Assembly (NCBI RefSeq): GCF_010731735.1
Contig: NZ_AP022588.1
Span: 6,186,642 to 6,250,641 of the forward strand
DNA: 64,000 bases
Reading direction: 5' to 3'
Source: Mycolicibacterium sediminis
GTDB taxonomy: Bacteria > Actinomycetota > Actinomycetes > Mycobacteriales > Mycobacteriaceae
Positions 40,542-48,901 of the stretch are shown here, in pieces; the first letter of the stretch is position 1, and each line of letters starts with the position of its first letter. The position numbers and the translations under genes are program-made. The notes under the pieces were generated by a model that saw only the letters and a program-made list of their open reading frames with translations, was not told the origin of the DNA and searched no databases.

Positions 40542-40630
40542 CGCATTCGATTCTGCCTGACACCAGCTGGGCAAAGCCACACCGGCTGCCCTGCGGGCGG
40601 CCGTCAGCCCGATGGGGAACAATCGAGGAC

Positions 40631-42295
40631 GTGAGCGGACCACGTCGCGACCCCGGCTCGGCCGGGGACCCACGGGACCCGCACTACCACCCGCCGCGCC
40701 CGCCCGCGGACTCCGAGCACCCCGGCATGGCCAACTACCCCAGCGACGATTCGCTCCGCCGTCGCCGTCGACACAATCCGTCGGCGCCGAGCGCGAACCG
40801 CTGGCTGCCGCCCCTCGACGACGAGGAGGGCGCACCGCGGTCGGGGTCGGCGTCCGGCGTCGGACAGCAGGCCGGCGAGCGCGTCACCGTCACCCGGGCC
40901 GCCGCGCAGCGCAGCCGCGAGATGGGTTCGCGGATGTACGGCCTGTTCCACCGCGCGGCGACGGCCGACGGCGCGGACAAGTCCGGCCTCACAGCGCTGA
41001 CCTATCCGGTGATGGCCAACTTCGCGGCCGACTCCGCGATGGCCGTCGCACTCGCCAACACCCTGTTCTTCGCGGCCGCGTCCGGCGAGAGCAAGGGCAA
41101 GGTTGCGCTCTACCTCCTGATCACCATCGCGCCGTTCGCCGTCATCGCCCCCCTGATCGGACCGGCGCTGGACCGGCTGCAGCACGGCCGACGGGTGGCA
41201 CTCGCCATGTCGTTCGGCCTGCGGACCGTGCTGGCCGTGGTGCTGATCGCGAACTACGACGGCGCCAGCGGCAGCTTCCCGTCGTGGGTGCTGTACCCGT
41301 GCGCGCTGGGGGCGATGGTGCTGTCGAAGTCGTTCAGCGTGCTCCGCAGCGCCATGACGCCGCGCGTGCTCCCGCCGAGCATCGACCTCGTCCGGGTGAA
41401 CTCCCGCCTCACCGTGTTCGGCCTGCTGGGCGGCACCATCCTCGGCGGCGCAATCGCCGCCGGGGTCGAGTTCTCGTTCAACGTGTTCCACCTCCCCGGC
41501 GCGCTCTACGTGATGGCCGTCGTGACGGTCGCCGGCGCCGTGCTCGCGATGCGGATCCCCAAGTGGGTCGAGGTGACCGAGGGCGAGGTGCCCACCACGC
41601 TGACCTATCACGGCCCCACCCAGAAGCCGGACCGGCCGACCACCAAGCGCGCACGGCAGCCGATGGGCCGCAACATCATCACCTCGCTGTGGGGCAACAG
41701 CACCATCAAGGTGATGGTCGGCTTCCTGTTCCTCTACCCCGCGTTCGTCGCCAAGTCGCACGACGCGAGCGGGTGGGAGCAGCTGCGCATCCTCGGCCTG
41801 ATCGGCGCCGCCGCGGCGATCGGAAACTTCACCGGCAACTTCGCCAGCGCCCGGCTCAAACTCGGCCACCCCGCCCAGCTCGTGGTGCGCGCGACCATCG
41901 CGGTCACCGCCGTCGCCGTCGTCACCGCGGTGACCGGCAATCTGCTGGTGGCCGCGTTCGCGACGCTCGTCACCTCGGGCGCGAGCGCGGTCGCCAAGGC
42001 GTCGCTGGACGCCTCGCTGCAGGACGACCTGCCCGAGGAGTCCCGCGCGTCGGCGTTCGGCCGGTCGGAGTCGCTGCTGCAACTCGGCTGGGTGGCGGGC
42101 GGCGCCACCGGCGTGCTGGTGTACACCGACCTGTGGGTCGGATTCACCGCGATCAGCGCGGTGCTCATCCTCGGCCTGGCGCAGACGCTCGTCAGCTACG
42201 GCGGGGACTCACTGATCCCGGGCTTCGGCGGCAACAGGCCGGTGTTCGCGAAGAAGGAAGGCGGCATGTCGAAGGCATCTGCGGTACCCCGATGA
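40631..42295 (+). CDS. MFS-type membrane protein (Rv0876c-like)
   Basis: A 554-residue protein: about 120 hydrophilic N-terminal residues rich in Pro, Arg and Asp, then about twelve membrane segments (LTYPVMANFAADSAMAVALAN to VGFTAISAVLILGLAQTL). It matches M. tuberculosis Rv0876c, a major-facilitator protein of unknown substrate. GTG 40631 was used; the long cytoplasmic start is typical of this family. The stop overlaps the next gene (ATGA), so they are coupled. Confidence 0.88.
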   Translation: MSGPRRDPGSAGDPRDPHYHPPRPPADSEHPGMANYPSDDSLRRRRRHNPSAPSANRWLPPLDDEEGAPRSGSASGVGQQAGERVTVTRAAAQRSREMGSRMYGLFHRAATADGADKSGLTALTYPVMANFAADSAMAVALANTLFFAAASGESKGKVALYLLITIAPFAVIAPLIGPALDRLQHGRRVALAMSFGLRTVLAVVLIANYDGASGSFPSWVLYPCALGAMVLSKSFSVLRSAMTPRVLPPSIDLVRVNSRLTVFGLLGGTILGGAIAAGVEFSFNVFHLPGALYVMAVVTVAGAVLAMRIPKWVEVTEGEVPTTLTYHGPTQKPDRPTTKRARQPMGRNIITSLWGNSTIKVMVGFLFLYPAFVAKSHDASGWEQLRILGLIGAAAAIGNFTGNFASARLKLGHPAQLVVRATIAVTAVAVVTAVTGNLLVAAFATLVTSGASAVAKASLDASLQDDLPEESRASAFGRSESLLQLGWVAGGATGVLVYTDLWVGFTAISAVLILGLAQTLVSYGGDSLIPGFGGNRPVFAKKEGGMSKASAVPR

Positions 42296-42783
42296 GGAAG
42301 GTCGTCGCGATGCTCGTCGCGGTCGCCGTGCTGTCGACGGCGGCCACCGCGCTGCTTGTCTGGCAGCTGGTCCGCACCGGGCACGTCTCACCGCATCCGG
42401 AGATCAGCGCGTACACCCGCGGGCAACTGGTCCGCGTCGAGCCCTACCGGTTCTGCGACGTCTACGACATCACCAAGTGCGACGGCACCGGCGTCAGCGC
42501 CCAACTGCGGGTGGCGCCCCGCGACCAGATCCAGCTGTCCCTGCCCGAGGGCATCGCGAAGGCGCCGTGGGTGCTGCTGCGTTCCTACGAGGACGGCGGG
42601 CCCGAGCAGGTCGAGGAGTTCCGGCCGGGCAGCCGCGTCGCCGTCACCATCCCGCCGGTCGACCCGCAGCGCGGGAAGCTCACCGGTTTCGCGGTGATGC
42701 TGCCGACCCTGGTGCGCGACGAGGAGGGCAACGAGTTCCCCTGGCCGCACGCCGAATGGTCGGTCAGCACCGTGTGGGCCTAG
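42292..42783 (+). CDS. DUF2771 secreted or membrane-anchored protein (Rv0875c-like)
   Basis: A 163-residue protein with an N-terminal signal/anchor helix (about 4-26) and a beta-rich exported domain: ISAYTRGQLVRVEPYRFCDV, CDGTGVSAQLRVAP, and PWPHAEWSVSTVWA at the end. Two cysteines flank YDITKCDG and may form a disulfide. It matches the mycobacterial DUF2771 family; function unknown. It is coupled to the MFS gene upstream by ATGA. Confidence 0.87.
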   Translation: MRKVVAMLVAVAVLSTAATALLVWQLVRTGHVSPHPEISAYTRGQLVRVEPYRFCDVYDITKCDGTGVSAQLRVAPRDQIQLSLPEGIAKAPWVLLRSYEDGGPEQVEEFRPGSRVAVTIPPVDPQRGKLTGFAVMLPTLVRDEEGNEFPWPHAEWSVSTVWA

Positions 42784-42786
42784 CGC

Positions 42787-43791
42787 CTACCCCGCGCCGT
42801 GTCCCTCGGGCACCCGCTCACCCTCGCGCGTCGGTCCCGGCGGTGTGCCGTCGCCGAAGGGCCTGCCGCCCAACGCTTCCCGGCCGTGTGAGGTGAGCCA
42901 GTTCGACAGGTCCGGGCCCTTGGGGACGACGCCGGTGGGGTTGATGTCGGTGTGCACCTCGTAGTAATGGTGCTTGATCTGTTCGAAGTCGGTGGTGTCG
43001 CCGAACCCGGGCGTCTGGAACAGATCCCGGGCGTACGCCCACAGCACCGGCATCTCGGCGAGCTTCGAGCGGTTGCACTTGAAGTGGCCGTGGTAGACGG
43101 GATCGAAGCGGGCCAGCGTGGTGAAGAGCCGGACGTCGGCCTCGGTGATCGTGTCCCCCCCCAGGTAGCGCCGGTCGGACAACCGCTCGGAGAGCCAGTC
43201 GAGCGCGGTGAACAGGCGGTCGTAGGCCTTGTCGTAGGCGCCCTGCGAACCGGCGAACCCGCAGCGGTACACCCCGTTGTTGACCTCGGTGTAGATGCGC
43301 TTGGCCACCTCGTCGATCTCGTCGCGATGCTCCTCGGGGTAGAGCTGCGGAGCGCCGTCGCGGTGGAACTCGGTCCACTCCGTCGACATGTCGAGCGTCA
43401 TCTGGGCGAAGTCGTTGGTGACGACCGCGCCGGTCGGCACGTCGACGAACGCGGGCACCGTGATGCCCTTCGGGTAATCGGGATCGCGCCGGAAGTACGC
43501 GTCCTGCAGGCGCGGGATCTTCAGCACCGGGTCGACGCCGCCCGGATCCAGGTCGAACGTCCAGCTGCGCTCGTCGTGCGTCGGGCCGCAGAAGCCGATG
43601 GAGAAGGCGTCCTCGAGCCCGAGCAAGCGGCGCACGATGATCGCCCGGTTGGCCCACGGGCAGGCGCGCGCGACGACCAGCCGGTAGCGACCGGGCTCGA
43701 CGGGATACCCGTCGCGGCCGTCCCTGGTGATGCGGGTGGTTATGTAGTCGGTGTCGCGGTCGAACTCGCCCTTGGGGTTCACGTAGCTCAC
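42787..43791 (-). CDS. Glutathionyl-hydroquinone-reductase-like (Xi-class GST) enzyme
   Basis: A 334-residue member of the ECM4/YqjG/PcpF family. The active-site motif ARACPWANRAIIVRRLLGL (Cys near residue 48), HDERSWTFDLDPGGVDPV and the C-terminal helical domain DKAYDRLFTALDWLSERLSD are typical. In glutathione users it reduces glutathionyl-quinones. Mycobacteria make mycothiol instead, so the natural thiol is probably mycothiol. GTG 43791 begins MSYVNPKGEFDRDTDY, the usual family start. It is convergent with the DUF2771 gene (3-bp gap). Confidence 0.9.
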   Translation of the reverse strand: MSYVNPKGEFDRDTDYITTRITRDGRDGYPVEPGRYRLVVARACPWANRAIIVRRLLGLEDAFSIGFCGPTHDERSWTFDLDPGGVDPVLKIPRLQDAYFRRDPDYPKGITVPAFVDVPTGAVVTNDFAQMTLDMSTEWTEFHRDGAPQLYPEEHRDEIDEVAKRIYTEVNNGVYRCGFAGSQGAYDKAYDRLFTALDWLSERLSDRRYLGGDTITEADVRLFTTLARFDPVYHGHFKCNRSKLAEMPVLWAYARDLFQTPGFGDTTDFEQIKHHYYEVHTDINPTGVVPKGPDLSNWLTSHGREALGGRPFGDGTPPGPTREGERVPEGHGAG

Positions 43792-43809
43792 GCCACCAGT
43801 GTTCCCCGC

Positions 43810-44811
43810 CGAGCGTCGACTTATCGCCGAAGATCCTTCCTTCCGGCGACGAAAACTCGACGTTCGCCGGCGGATGGAACCAACGGGGCCCGTGCGCAGT
43901 CCAATGATCGTGCGCGTACTCCGCTGGCCCTTCGTCGGAACCGAGGCGGTCGCAGCCGGTTTGGTGACCAACCACGGCCTCCGCACGGCCTACGTCGCCA
44001 TGCACCGGAACGTGTACGTGCCGCGGGACGCCCGCCCCGATGCCGTCGACAAGGCCGTCGCGGCGTGGCTGTGGTCCCGGCGTGACGCAACGGTCGCCGG
44101 GATGTCGGCGGCTGCGCTGCACGGTGCGCGATGGATCGACGCGGACCTCCCCGCCGAGCTGAACCGCCGAGGGCGCGACAAGGTCGCCGGCATCGTCCTG
44201 CACAGCGACGTCCTGGCCGAAGACGAGGTCTGCGATCTTCGCGGGATGCCCGTCACCACGCCTGCCCGCACCGCATTCGACATCGGCCGGGTGTCGAGCC
44301 TCGAAAATGCGGTGGTCAGGCTGGACGCGCTCCGCAATGCCACCGGAGTGAGCGCCGCGGCGGTCGCGTCGCTCACCGATCGACATGGCGGGGCGCGCGG
44401 CAGCGTGCAGCTTCGGCGAGCGCTCGAGCTGAGTGACGACGGCGCCGAGTCGCCGCAGGAGACGCGGACCCGGCTGCTCCTGGTGAACGCCGGGCTACCG
44501 CGGCCCGAGACGCAGATCGACGTCCGCGACGTGCGCGGTCGCTTCGTCGCCCGCCTGGACATGGGCTGGCCGGACGCGTCGGTGGCCGTCGAGTTCGACG
44601 GCGCCCAGCACTGGACCGATGCCCGTCAGCGCAGCAGGGACATCGACCGGATCGCCGAACTCGAGGCACTCGACTGGCTCGTCGTCCGGGTGAGCGGCGA
44701 GCTGCTGCGGCACCGACCGGCCGTCATTCTCCGGCGCGTACGAGTTGCACTGCGCGAACGTGGAGTTCTCGTCGCCAATACCGCCTGATGGCGACGGAAA
44801 GTCGACGCTCG
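43810..44811. repeat. Inverted and direct repeats flanking the DUF559 gene
   Basis: CGAGCGTCGACTT at 43810-43822 is exactly complementary to AAGTCGACGCTCG at 44799-44811. In addition 26 bases at 43845-43870 match 44790-44815 directly at about 22 of 26 positions (GGCGACG core). The gene between begins just inside the left copy and ends just before the right copy. No transposase is present. Its meaning is open: cassette ends or paired gene-end hairpins. Confidence 0.65.
43904..44788 (+). CDS. DUF559/AbiEi-like antitoxin-domain protein
   Basis: A 294-residue protein with an N-terminal winged-helix-like part (FVGTEAVAAGLVTNHGLRTA, AMHRNVYVPRDARPDAVDKA), a middle AbiEi-type domain (GMSAAALHGARW, LRGMPVTTPARTAFDIGR) and a C-terminal DUF559 restriction-endonuclease-like domain (VAVEFDGAQHWTD, LDWLVVRVSGELL with Glu and Asp in nuclease-like positions). 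Such proteins are numerous in mycobacteria, often scattered, function unknown. ATG 43904 was preferred because the repeat covers the region upstream; ATG 43874 is possible. The nuclease activity is inference. Confidence 0.8.
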   Translation: MIVRVLRWPFVGTEAVAAGLVTNHGLRTAYVAMHRNVYVPRDARPDAVDKAVAAWLWSRRDATVAGMSAAALHGARWIDADLPAELNRRGRDKVAGIVLHSDVLAEDEVCDLRGMPVTTPARTAFDIGRVSSLENAVVRLDALRNATGVSAAAVASLTDRHGGARGSVQLRRALELSDDGAESPQETRTRLLLVNAGLPRPETQIDVRDVRGRFVARLDMGWPDASVAVEFDGAQHWTDARQRSRDIDRIAELEALDWLVVRVSGELLRHRPAVILRRVRVALRERGVLVANTA

Positions 44812-44830
44812 CGGGCAAGTACCAGAGGAG

Positions 44831-45241
44831 CTACGCGTCCAACTCCTGCGCGACGGCCTTGACCACCTCGGACACCCGCCGCGCGATCTTGCGGTCGGGG
44901 TAGCGACCCTTGCGCAGTTCAGGCTGCACCGCACCCTCGAGGAGGGTGATCATGTCCTCGACCATGCCGTGCAGCTCGTCGGGGGTGTGCTTGTGCTCGG
45001 GCCGCTCGGCCTCGCGACGGGTCTTGGCGAGGCTCGGCGGCGGCTCGATGACCTTCAGACTCAGCGCCTGGGGGCCGCGACGGCCCGCGGCGATGCCGAA
45101 CTCGACCTTCTGGCCGGCCTTCAGTTCCGCGACGCCAGAGGGGAGGGCCGACGAGCCGACGTAGACGTCCTCGCCTTCCTCCTGGGACACGAACCCGAAG
45201 CCCTTCTCGGCGCTGTACCACTTCACCTTGCCGGTAGGCAC
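44831..45241 (-). CDS. cspB: Cold-shock-domain protein CspB with a C-terminal extension
   Basis: A 136-residue protein. Residues 1-66 are a cold-shock domain: MPTGKVKWYSAEKGFGFVSQ with RNA-binding aromatic motifs, then EDVYVGSSALP and VEFGIAAGRRGPQALSL. About 70 further residues (HTPDELHGMVEDMITLLEGA, PELRKGRYPDRKIARRVSEV) are conserved in mycobacterial CspB (Rv0871) and absent from classical Csp proteins. It binds single-stranded RNA/DNA. GTG 45241 matches the known start. The gene is convergent with DUF559. Confidence 0.94.
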   Translation of the reverse strand: MPTGKVKWYSAEKGFGFVSQEEGEDVYVGSSALPSGVAELKAGQKVEFGIAAGRRGPQALSLKVIEPPPSLAKTRREAERPEHKHTPDELHGMVEDMITLLEGAVQPELRKGRYPDRKIARRVSEVVKAVAQELDA

Positions 45242-45394
45242 TGGTCTCACCCGCTCGTCATATCGCTGGACATCGAACACATAATTAAGGCGTCCCGCCT
45301 GCGCGGAACGCGAACCTCGACGATCCTACTCGGACGCCGCCACCGCCAGCGACCCCATTAGTCGGTAGCCTGGAGTTCCCCGCTGGAGGAGAAC

Positions 45395-45799
45395 ATGCGC
45401 CTGATCCTGAACGTCATCTGGTTGATCTTCGGCGGTCTGTGGCTGGCGCTCGGCTACTTCCTCGCAGGCATCATCTGCTTCGTCCTCATCATCACGATCC
45501 CGTTCGGCTTCGCGGCCTTCCGGATCGGGATGTACGCCCTGTGGCCGTTCGGCTCGACGGTGGTGGACAAGCCCGGGGTGCGGCCCGGCGCGGTCGTCGG
45601 CAACGTCATCTGGCTGGTCGTCGCCGGCATCTGGCTCGCCATCGGCCACGTGCTGACCGCGATCGCGATGGCCATCACCATCATCGGCATCCCGCTGGCG
45701 ATCGCGAACCTCAAGCTGATCCCCGTCTCGCTGCTCCCGCTGGGCAAGGAGATCGTGCCCGCGGATGGCCCGCAGGATCGGTTCGGGGTGCGACGGTGA
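45395..45799 (+). CDS. YccF-family membrane protein (Rv0870c-like)
   Basis: A 134-residue protein of two repeated membrane modules: MRLILNVIWLIFGGLWLALG and, from about residue 68, GNVIWLVVAGIWLAIGHVL, each followed by another helix. The internal duplication and IITIPFGFAAFRI / IIGIPLAIANLKL motifs define the YccF family, function unknown. GGAGGAG precedes the ATG. The stop overlaps moaA2 (GTGA). Confidence 0.9.
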   Translation: MRLILNVIWLIFGGLWLALGYFLAGIICFVLIITIPFGFAAFRIGMYALWPFGSTVVDKPGVRPGAVVGNVIWLVVAGIWLAIGHVLTAIAMAITIIGIPLAIANLKLIPVSLLPLGKEIVPADGPQDRFGVRR

Positions 45800-46848
45800 C
45801 ACTCACCGATCTCGGCGTCCCGATGCCGCGCCGCGTCGTCTCGGGCGCACCCGACGACGGGCCGCTGATCGACACCTACGGCCGGGCCGCAACCGACCTC
45901 CGCGTCTCGCTGACCGACCGGTGCAATTTGCGCTGCACGTATTGCATGCCCGCCGAGGGGCTCGCGTGGCTGCCGACCGACGAGCTGCTGTCCGCGTCCG
46001 AACTGGCCCGGCTGATGTCGATCGCGGTCACCCGCCTGGGCATCACGAACGTGCGGTTCACCGGCGGCGAGCCGCTGCTGTCGCGCCACCTCGACGAGGT
46101 GATCGCCGCGGCCGCCGCACTGACGCCGCGGCCGTCGATCGCCCTGACCACCAACGGCGTCGCCCTGGCCGGCCGCGCCGCAGGCCTCAAGGCGGCGGGC
46201 CTCGACCGGGTGAACGTGTCACTGGACACCGTGGACGCCGCACGCTTCGCGAGCATCACCCGACGCAACCGGCTGTCGGACGTGGTCGACGGGCTCGCCG
46301 CCGCGTCGGCGGCAGGCCTCACCCCGGTCAAGGTGAACGCCGTCCTCGATGCGGTGACCGGCCTCGACGACGCCGTCGAACTTTTGCGCTTCTGTCTCGC
46401 CCACGGGTATCAGCTGCGCATCATCGAGCAGATGCCCCTGGACGCCGAGCATCAGTGGAACCGGGAAGAGGCGATCACCGCGGCCGACATCCTCGGTGCG
46501 CTGCGACGGGAATTCGACCTGCAGCCCGACCCGGCCCCCCGCGGATCGGCCCCAGCGGCCCTGTGGCGCGTCGACGGCGGTACCGCCACCGTCGGCGTCA
46601 TCGCATCGGTGTCGGAGGCCTTCTGCGCGGCGTGCGACCGCACCCGGCTCACGGCCGACGGTCAGGTGCGCAGCTGCCTCTTCTCCACCGACGAGACGGA
46701 CCTGCGTCGCCTGCTGCGCGACGGGTCCGGGGACGACGCCATCGAGGCGGCCTGGCGGACGGCGATGTGGGGCAAGCCCGCGGGCCACGGGATCAACGAT
46801 CCGGGCTTCGTGCAGCCCGACCGCCCGATGAGCGCGATCGGCGGTTGA
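45796..46848 (+). CDS. moaA2: GTP 3',8-cyclase MoaA (MoaA2)
   Basis: A 350-residue radical SAM enzyme starting molybdopterin synthesis: with MoaC it converts GTP to cyclic pyranopterin phosphate. The N-terminal cluster motif is CNLRCTYC (about 50-57), the C-terminal cluster has three Cys in CAACDRTRLTADGQVRSCLF, and the chain ends in GG (SAIGG) needed for catalysis. GTG 45796 overlaps the YccF gene. moaD2 follows immediately, while moaC2, mog and moaE2 lie 3 kb away on the other strand. Confidence 0.96.
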   Translation: MTLTDLGVPMPRRVVSGAPDDGPLIDTYGRAATDLRVSLTDRCNLRCTYCMPAEGLAWLPTDELLSASELARLMSIAVTRLGITNVRFTGGEPLLSRHLDEVIAAAAALTPRPSIALTTNGVALAGRAAGLKAAGLDRVNVSLDTVDAARFASITRRNRLSDVVDGLAAASAAGLTPVKVNAVLDAVTGLDDAVELLRFCLAHGYQLRIIEQMPLDAEHQWNREEAITAADILGALRREFDLQPDPAPRGSAPAALWRVDGGTATVGVIASVSEAFCAACDRTRLTADGQVRSCLFSTDETDLRRLLRDGSGDDAIEAAWRTAMWGKPAGHGINDPGFVQPDRPMSAIGG

Positions 46849-46853
46849 GTGGC

Positions 46854-47102
46854 GTGCACGTGACGGTGCGCTACTTCGCGGCCGCGCGCGCCGCAGCCGG
46901 CGTGGAGACCGAGGAACTCGACGTGCCCCCGGACACCACCGTCGACGGCCTCGTCGAGCACCTCAGTAAGAGAGGACCCGACCTCGCCAACGTGCTCCTG
47001 CGCTGCTCGTTCCTGCGCGACGGCATCGCGGTGCGCGACCGGGGCGCTCGGCTCCAAACGCTGCAGACGGTCGACGTGTTACCGCCTTTCGCAGGCGGAT
47101 GA
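46854..47102 (+). CDS. moaD2: Molybdopterin synthase sulfur carrier MoaD2
   Basis: An 82-residue ubiquitin-fold protein ending in the obligatory Gly-Gly (DVLPPFAGG), which is adenylated and thiocarboxylated to donate sulfur to MoaE2. The front is VTVRYFAAARAAAGVETEEL. Start taken as GTG 46854; TTG 46845, overlapping the moaA2 stop, is an alternative giving three more residues. It is followed by the rpfA control region, starting with a CRP-type site 2 bp after its stop. Confidence 0.93.
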   Translation: MHVTVRYFAAARAAAGVETEELDVPPDTTVDGLVEHLSKRGPDLANVLLRCSFLRDGIAVRDRGARLQTLQTVDVLPPFAGG

Positions 47103-47103
47103 G

Positions 47104-47119
47104 GGTGATCTCCATCACA
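47104..47119. promoter_or_regulatory. CRP-type site upstream of rpfA
   Basis: GGTGATCTCCATCACA matches TGTGA-N6-TCACA at nine of ten defined positions. It lies about 93 bp before the likely -10 box and 410 bp before the rpfA start. rpfA of M. tuberculosis is a known target of the CRP homologue Rv3676 (established knowledge), so the site is credible. Confidence 0.7.
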
Positions 47120-47211
47120 TCACGGAATGATCACAAACTGGCCGTGAGCAGTTGGTTCCCATTTCCGCTCCTGCGGAAACACCAATTATTCCTGCACCTT
47201 TAATGTCCTCA

Positions 47212-47217
47212 TAATAT
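47212..47217 (+). promoter_or_regulatory. Probable rpfA -10 box
   Basis: TAATAT lies in an unusually AT-rich stretch (about 47180-47220) of a GC-rich genome and fits a SigA-type -10. Transcription from just after it would give a leader of about 300 nt that contains the riboswitch below. A clear -35 is not visible. Apart from this, 47120-47310 shows nothing I can name. Confidence 0.5.
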
Positions 47218-47318
47218 TTGCTGGGGGCGAAAACGCCGAGGTCGGCCAAACGTGACGCCATCGCGGCGAGCCGTTACGGTTCCACGGAAGCCACCCGACC
47301 TCCATTGCGTGGCCTGCC

Positions 47319-47512
47319 GCATCCGATAGCGCCGAGCTTCATCCGTCGGACGCGGCCAACGACGAACAAACCTGGATGAAGGCGGGGGACCCACCGGTCC
47401 ACCGAAAGAAGGACCAGGGACTGCACCTAGTTCCTTGGGGTGAAGCCGACACTCGTGTCGGCCGGGCAACCTCTCCAGCCCGAACCCGACAGCTGACCTC
47501 GCGGGCGCAGAC
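47319..47512 (+). promoter_or_regulatory. ydaO/yuaA-type cyclic di-AMP riboswitch in the rpfA leader
   Basis: The leader contains the conserved blocks of this class in order: a CTTCATCC-like start (about 47337), GGGGGACCCA (47384-47393), TTGGGGTGAAGCCG (about 47435-47448), GCCGGGCAACC (47461-47471) and CGAACCCGACAGCTGACCTC (47481-47500). The rpfA start is 18 bp after the end. In actinobacteria this class precedes cell-wall hydrolase and Rpf genes and turns them off when c-di-AMP is high (established knowledge). Exact ends need a covariance model. Confidence 0.88.
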
Positions 47513-47530
47513 GAGAGGATTTCCATACCC

Positions 47531-48877
47531 ATGAGTGGACGGCATCGCAAGGCCTCGACATCGGCCCCCGCAGTAACCGTTGCCAAGGTCGCCTTCACCG
47601 GCGCCGTGATCGGCGGCAGCAGCATCGCCCTCGCCGGCATGGCCGGAGCAGCCACCGACGGCGAGTGGGACCGCGTCGCATCGTGTGAGTCCGGTGGCAA
47701 CTGGGCCATCAACACGGGCAACGGGTACCAGGGCGGACTGCAGTTCTCGCCCAGCACCTGGTCCGGACACGGCGGTAGCGAATACGCACCGTCCGCGCAC
47801 ATGGCCAGCAAGGACGAGCAGATCGCCGTCGCCGAACGCGTCCTCGCCTCGCAGGGCCGTGGCGCATGGCCGACCTGCGGCCGCGGGCTCTCGTCCGCCA
47901 CGCCGCGCAATGTCGTCGCCGACGCGCCGCAGCCGCTCGACAACCCCGAACTGAACGGGGAACTCCCGCCCGCGCAGCCGTTCGAGCTGTTCTCGGCGCC
48001 GGCACCCGAGCTTCCTCCCCCGCCGCCCGCGCCCGAGCTGCCCCCGCCGCCGCCCGAGGCCGCCGCACCGCTCGACGCACCGCTGCCCCCGCCGCCCGCA
48101 CCCGAGCTGCCCCCGCCGCCGCCCGAGGCGGCCGCAGTGCCGCTCGACGCACCACTGCCCGTCGATCCTGCGCTGCCCGTCGATCCCGCGATGACCGTCG
48201 GCGAAGCCATACCCATGGATGCGCCGCTGCCCCCGCCGGCCGACCTGCCGCCGGCTCCGGAGGAGCTGCCCGCACCCGACGCCGTCGCACCGCTCGACGC
48301 GCCGCTGCCGCCCGCACCAGAGCTGCCCCCGCCGCCCGCCGAGCCGGTGGTCGAAGCGGCCAACTGGGACGTCGTCCCCGGTGGACCGGCACCCGTCGAC
48401 CAGCCGCAGGCCTGGTCGCTCAGCCGTGCGGATCTGCCGCTCGAGCCGGCGCTGCCCGCGCCGTCGCTGCCCCCGGTGGCCGCCGACGTCGCGGCCCCGG
48501 CTCCCGCCGCCGCACCCGACCAGCCGGTGGCCCTCGCCGCCGACGGCCAGCTGCCCGCACCCGCCGCCGAGGGCGTGCCCCACCTCGCCAGCCCCGACGC
48601 ACTGCCGCCCGGCTCGACGATGGATCCCGCCACGCAGGGTGCCGAGGGTCCGAACGCGAGCTACCTGAAGGATCTGTGGCAGGCGGTTCAGGGCCACGAG
48701 ATCAGCGGCAAGGAGGCCCTCATCATGGGTCTCGCGCAGCGCGGCATGAACACGCCGTACCCGACGCAGGCCGCCGGCCCCAACGTGCCGATCACCCCGG
48801 GCAACGCTCCGCTGGCCGCCGACGCACCGCCCGCTCCCGAGGCACCCGCGCCTCTGCTGCCGGCGCCCGTCGCCTAG
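47531..48877 (+). CDS. rpfA: Resuscitation-promoting factor RpfA
   Basis: A 448-residue secreted muralytic enzyme. A basic signal region (about 1-41, ending AGMAGAA) precedes the Rpf domain at about 42-115: GEWDRVASCESGGNWAINTG has the catalytic Glu and partner Cys, and GAWPTCGRGL ends the domain. The rest is an Ala/Pro-rich repeat region with PELPPPPPEAA-type units, as in M. tuberculosis RpfA, then a more ordinary tail. It cleaves peptidoglycan and helps dormant cells regrow. AGAGGA precedes the ATG. Control by CRP and a c-di-AMP riboswitch is indicated by the leader. Confidence 0.96.
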   Translation: MSGRHRKASTSAPAVTVAKVAFTGAVIGGSSIALAGMAGAATDGEWDRVASCESGGNWAINTGNGYQGGLQFSPSTWSGHGGSEYAPSAHMASKDEQIAVAERVLASQGRGAWPTCGRGLSSATPRNVVADAPQPLDNPELNGELPPAQPFELFSAPAPELPPPPPAPELPPPPPEAAAPLDAPLPPPPAPELPPPPPEAAAVPLDAPLPVDPALPVDPAMTVGEAIPMDAPLPPPADLPPAPEELPAPDAVAPLDAPLPPAPELPPPPAEPVVEAANWDVVPGGPAPVDQPQAWSLSRADLPLEPALPAPSLPPVAADVAAPAPAAAPDQPVALAADGQLPAPAAEGVPHLASPDALPPGSTMDPATQGAEGPNASYLKDLWQAVQGHEISGKEALIMGLAQRGMNTPYPTQAAGPNVPITPGNAPLAADAPPAPEAPAPLLPAPVA

Positions 48878-48901
48878 TCGACCGGCTCGGCCTGGGTCCG
48901 C

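Noticed and set aside
47141..47157. TCACAAACTGGCCGTGA near the rpfA promoter as a second CRP site
   Set aside because: The half sites are in the reverse order (TCAC...GTGA) with the wrong spacing; the site at 47104-47119 fits the consensus.
47960..48560. Pro/Ala repeats of rpfA as a PE/PPE or separate repeat element
   Set aside because: They continue the RpfA frame and match the known RpfA tail; there is no PE or PPE N-terminal domain.
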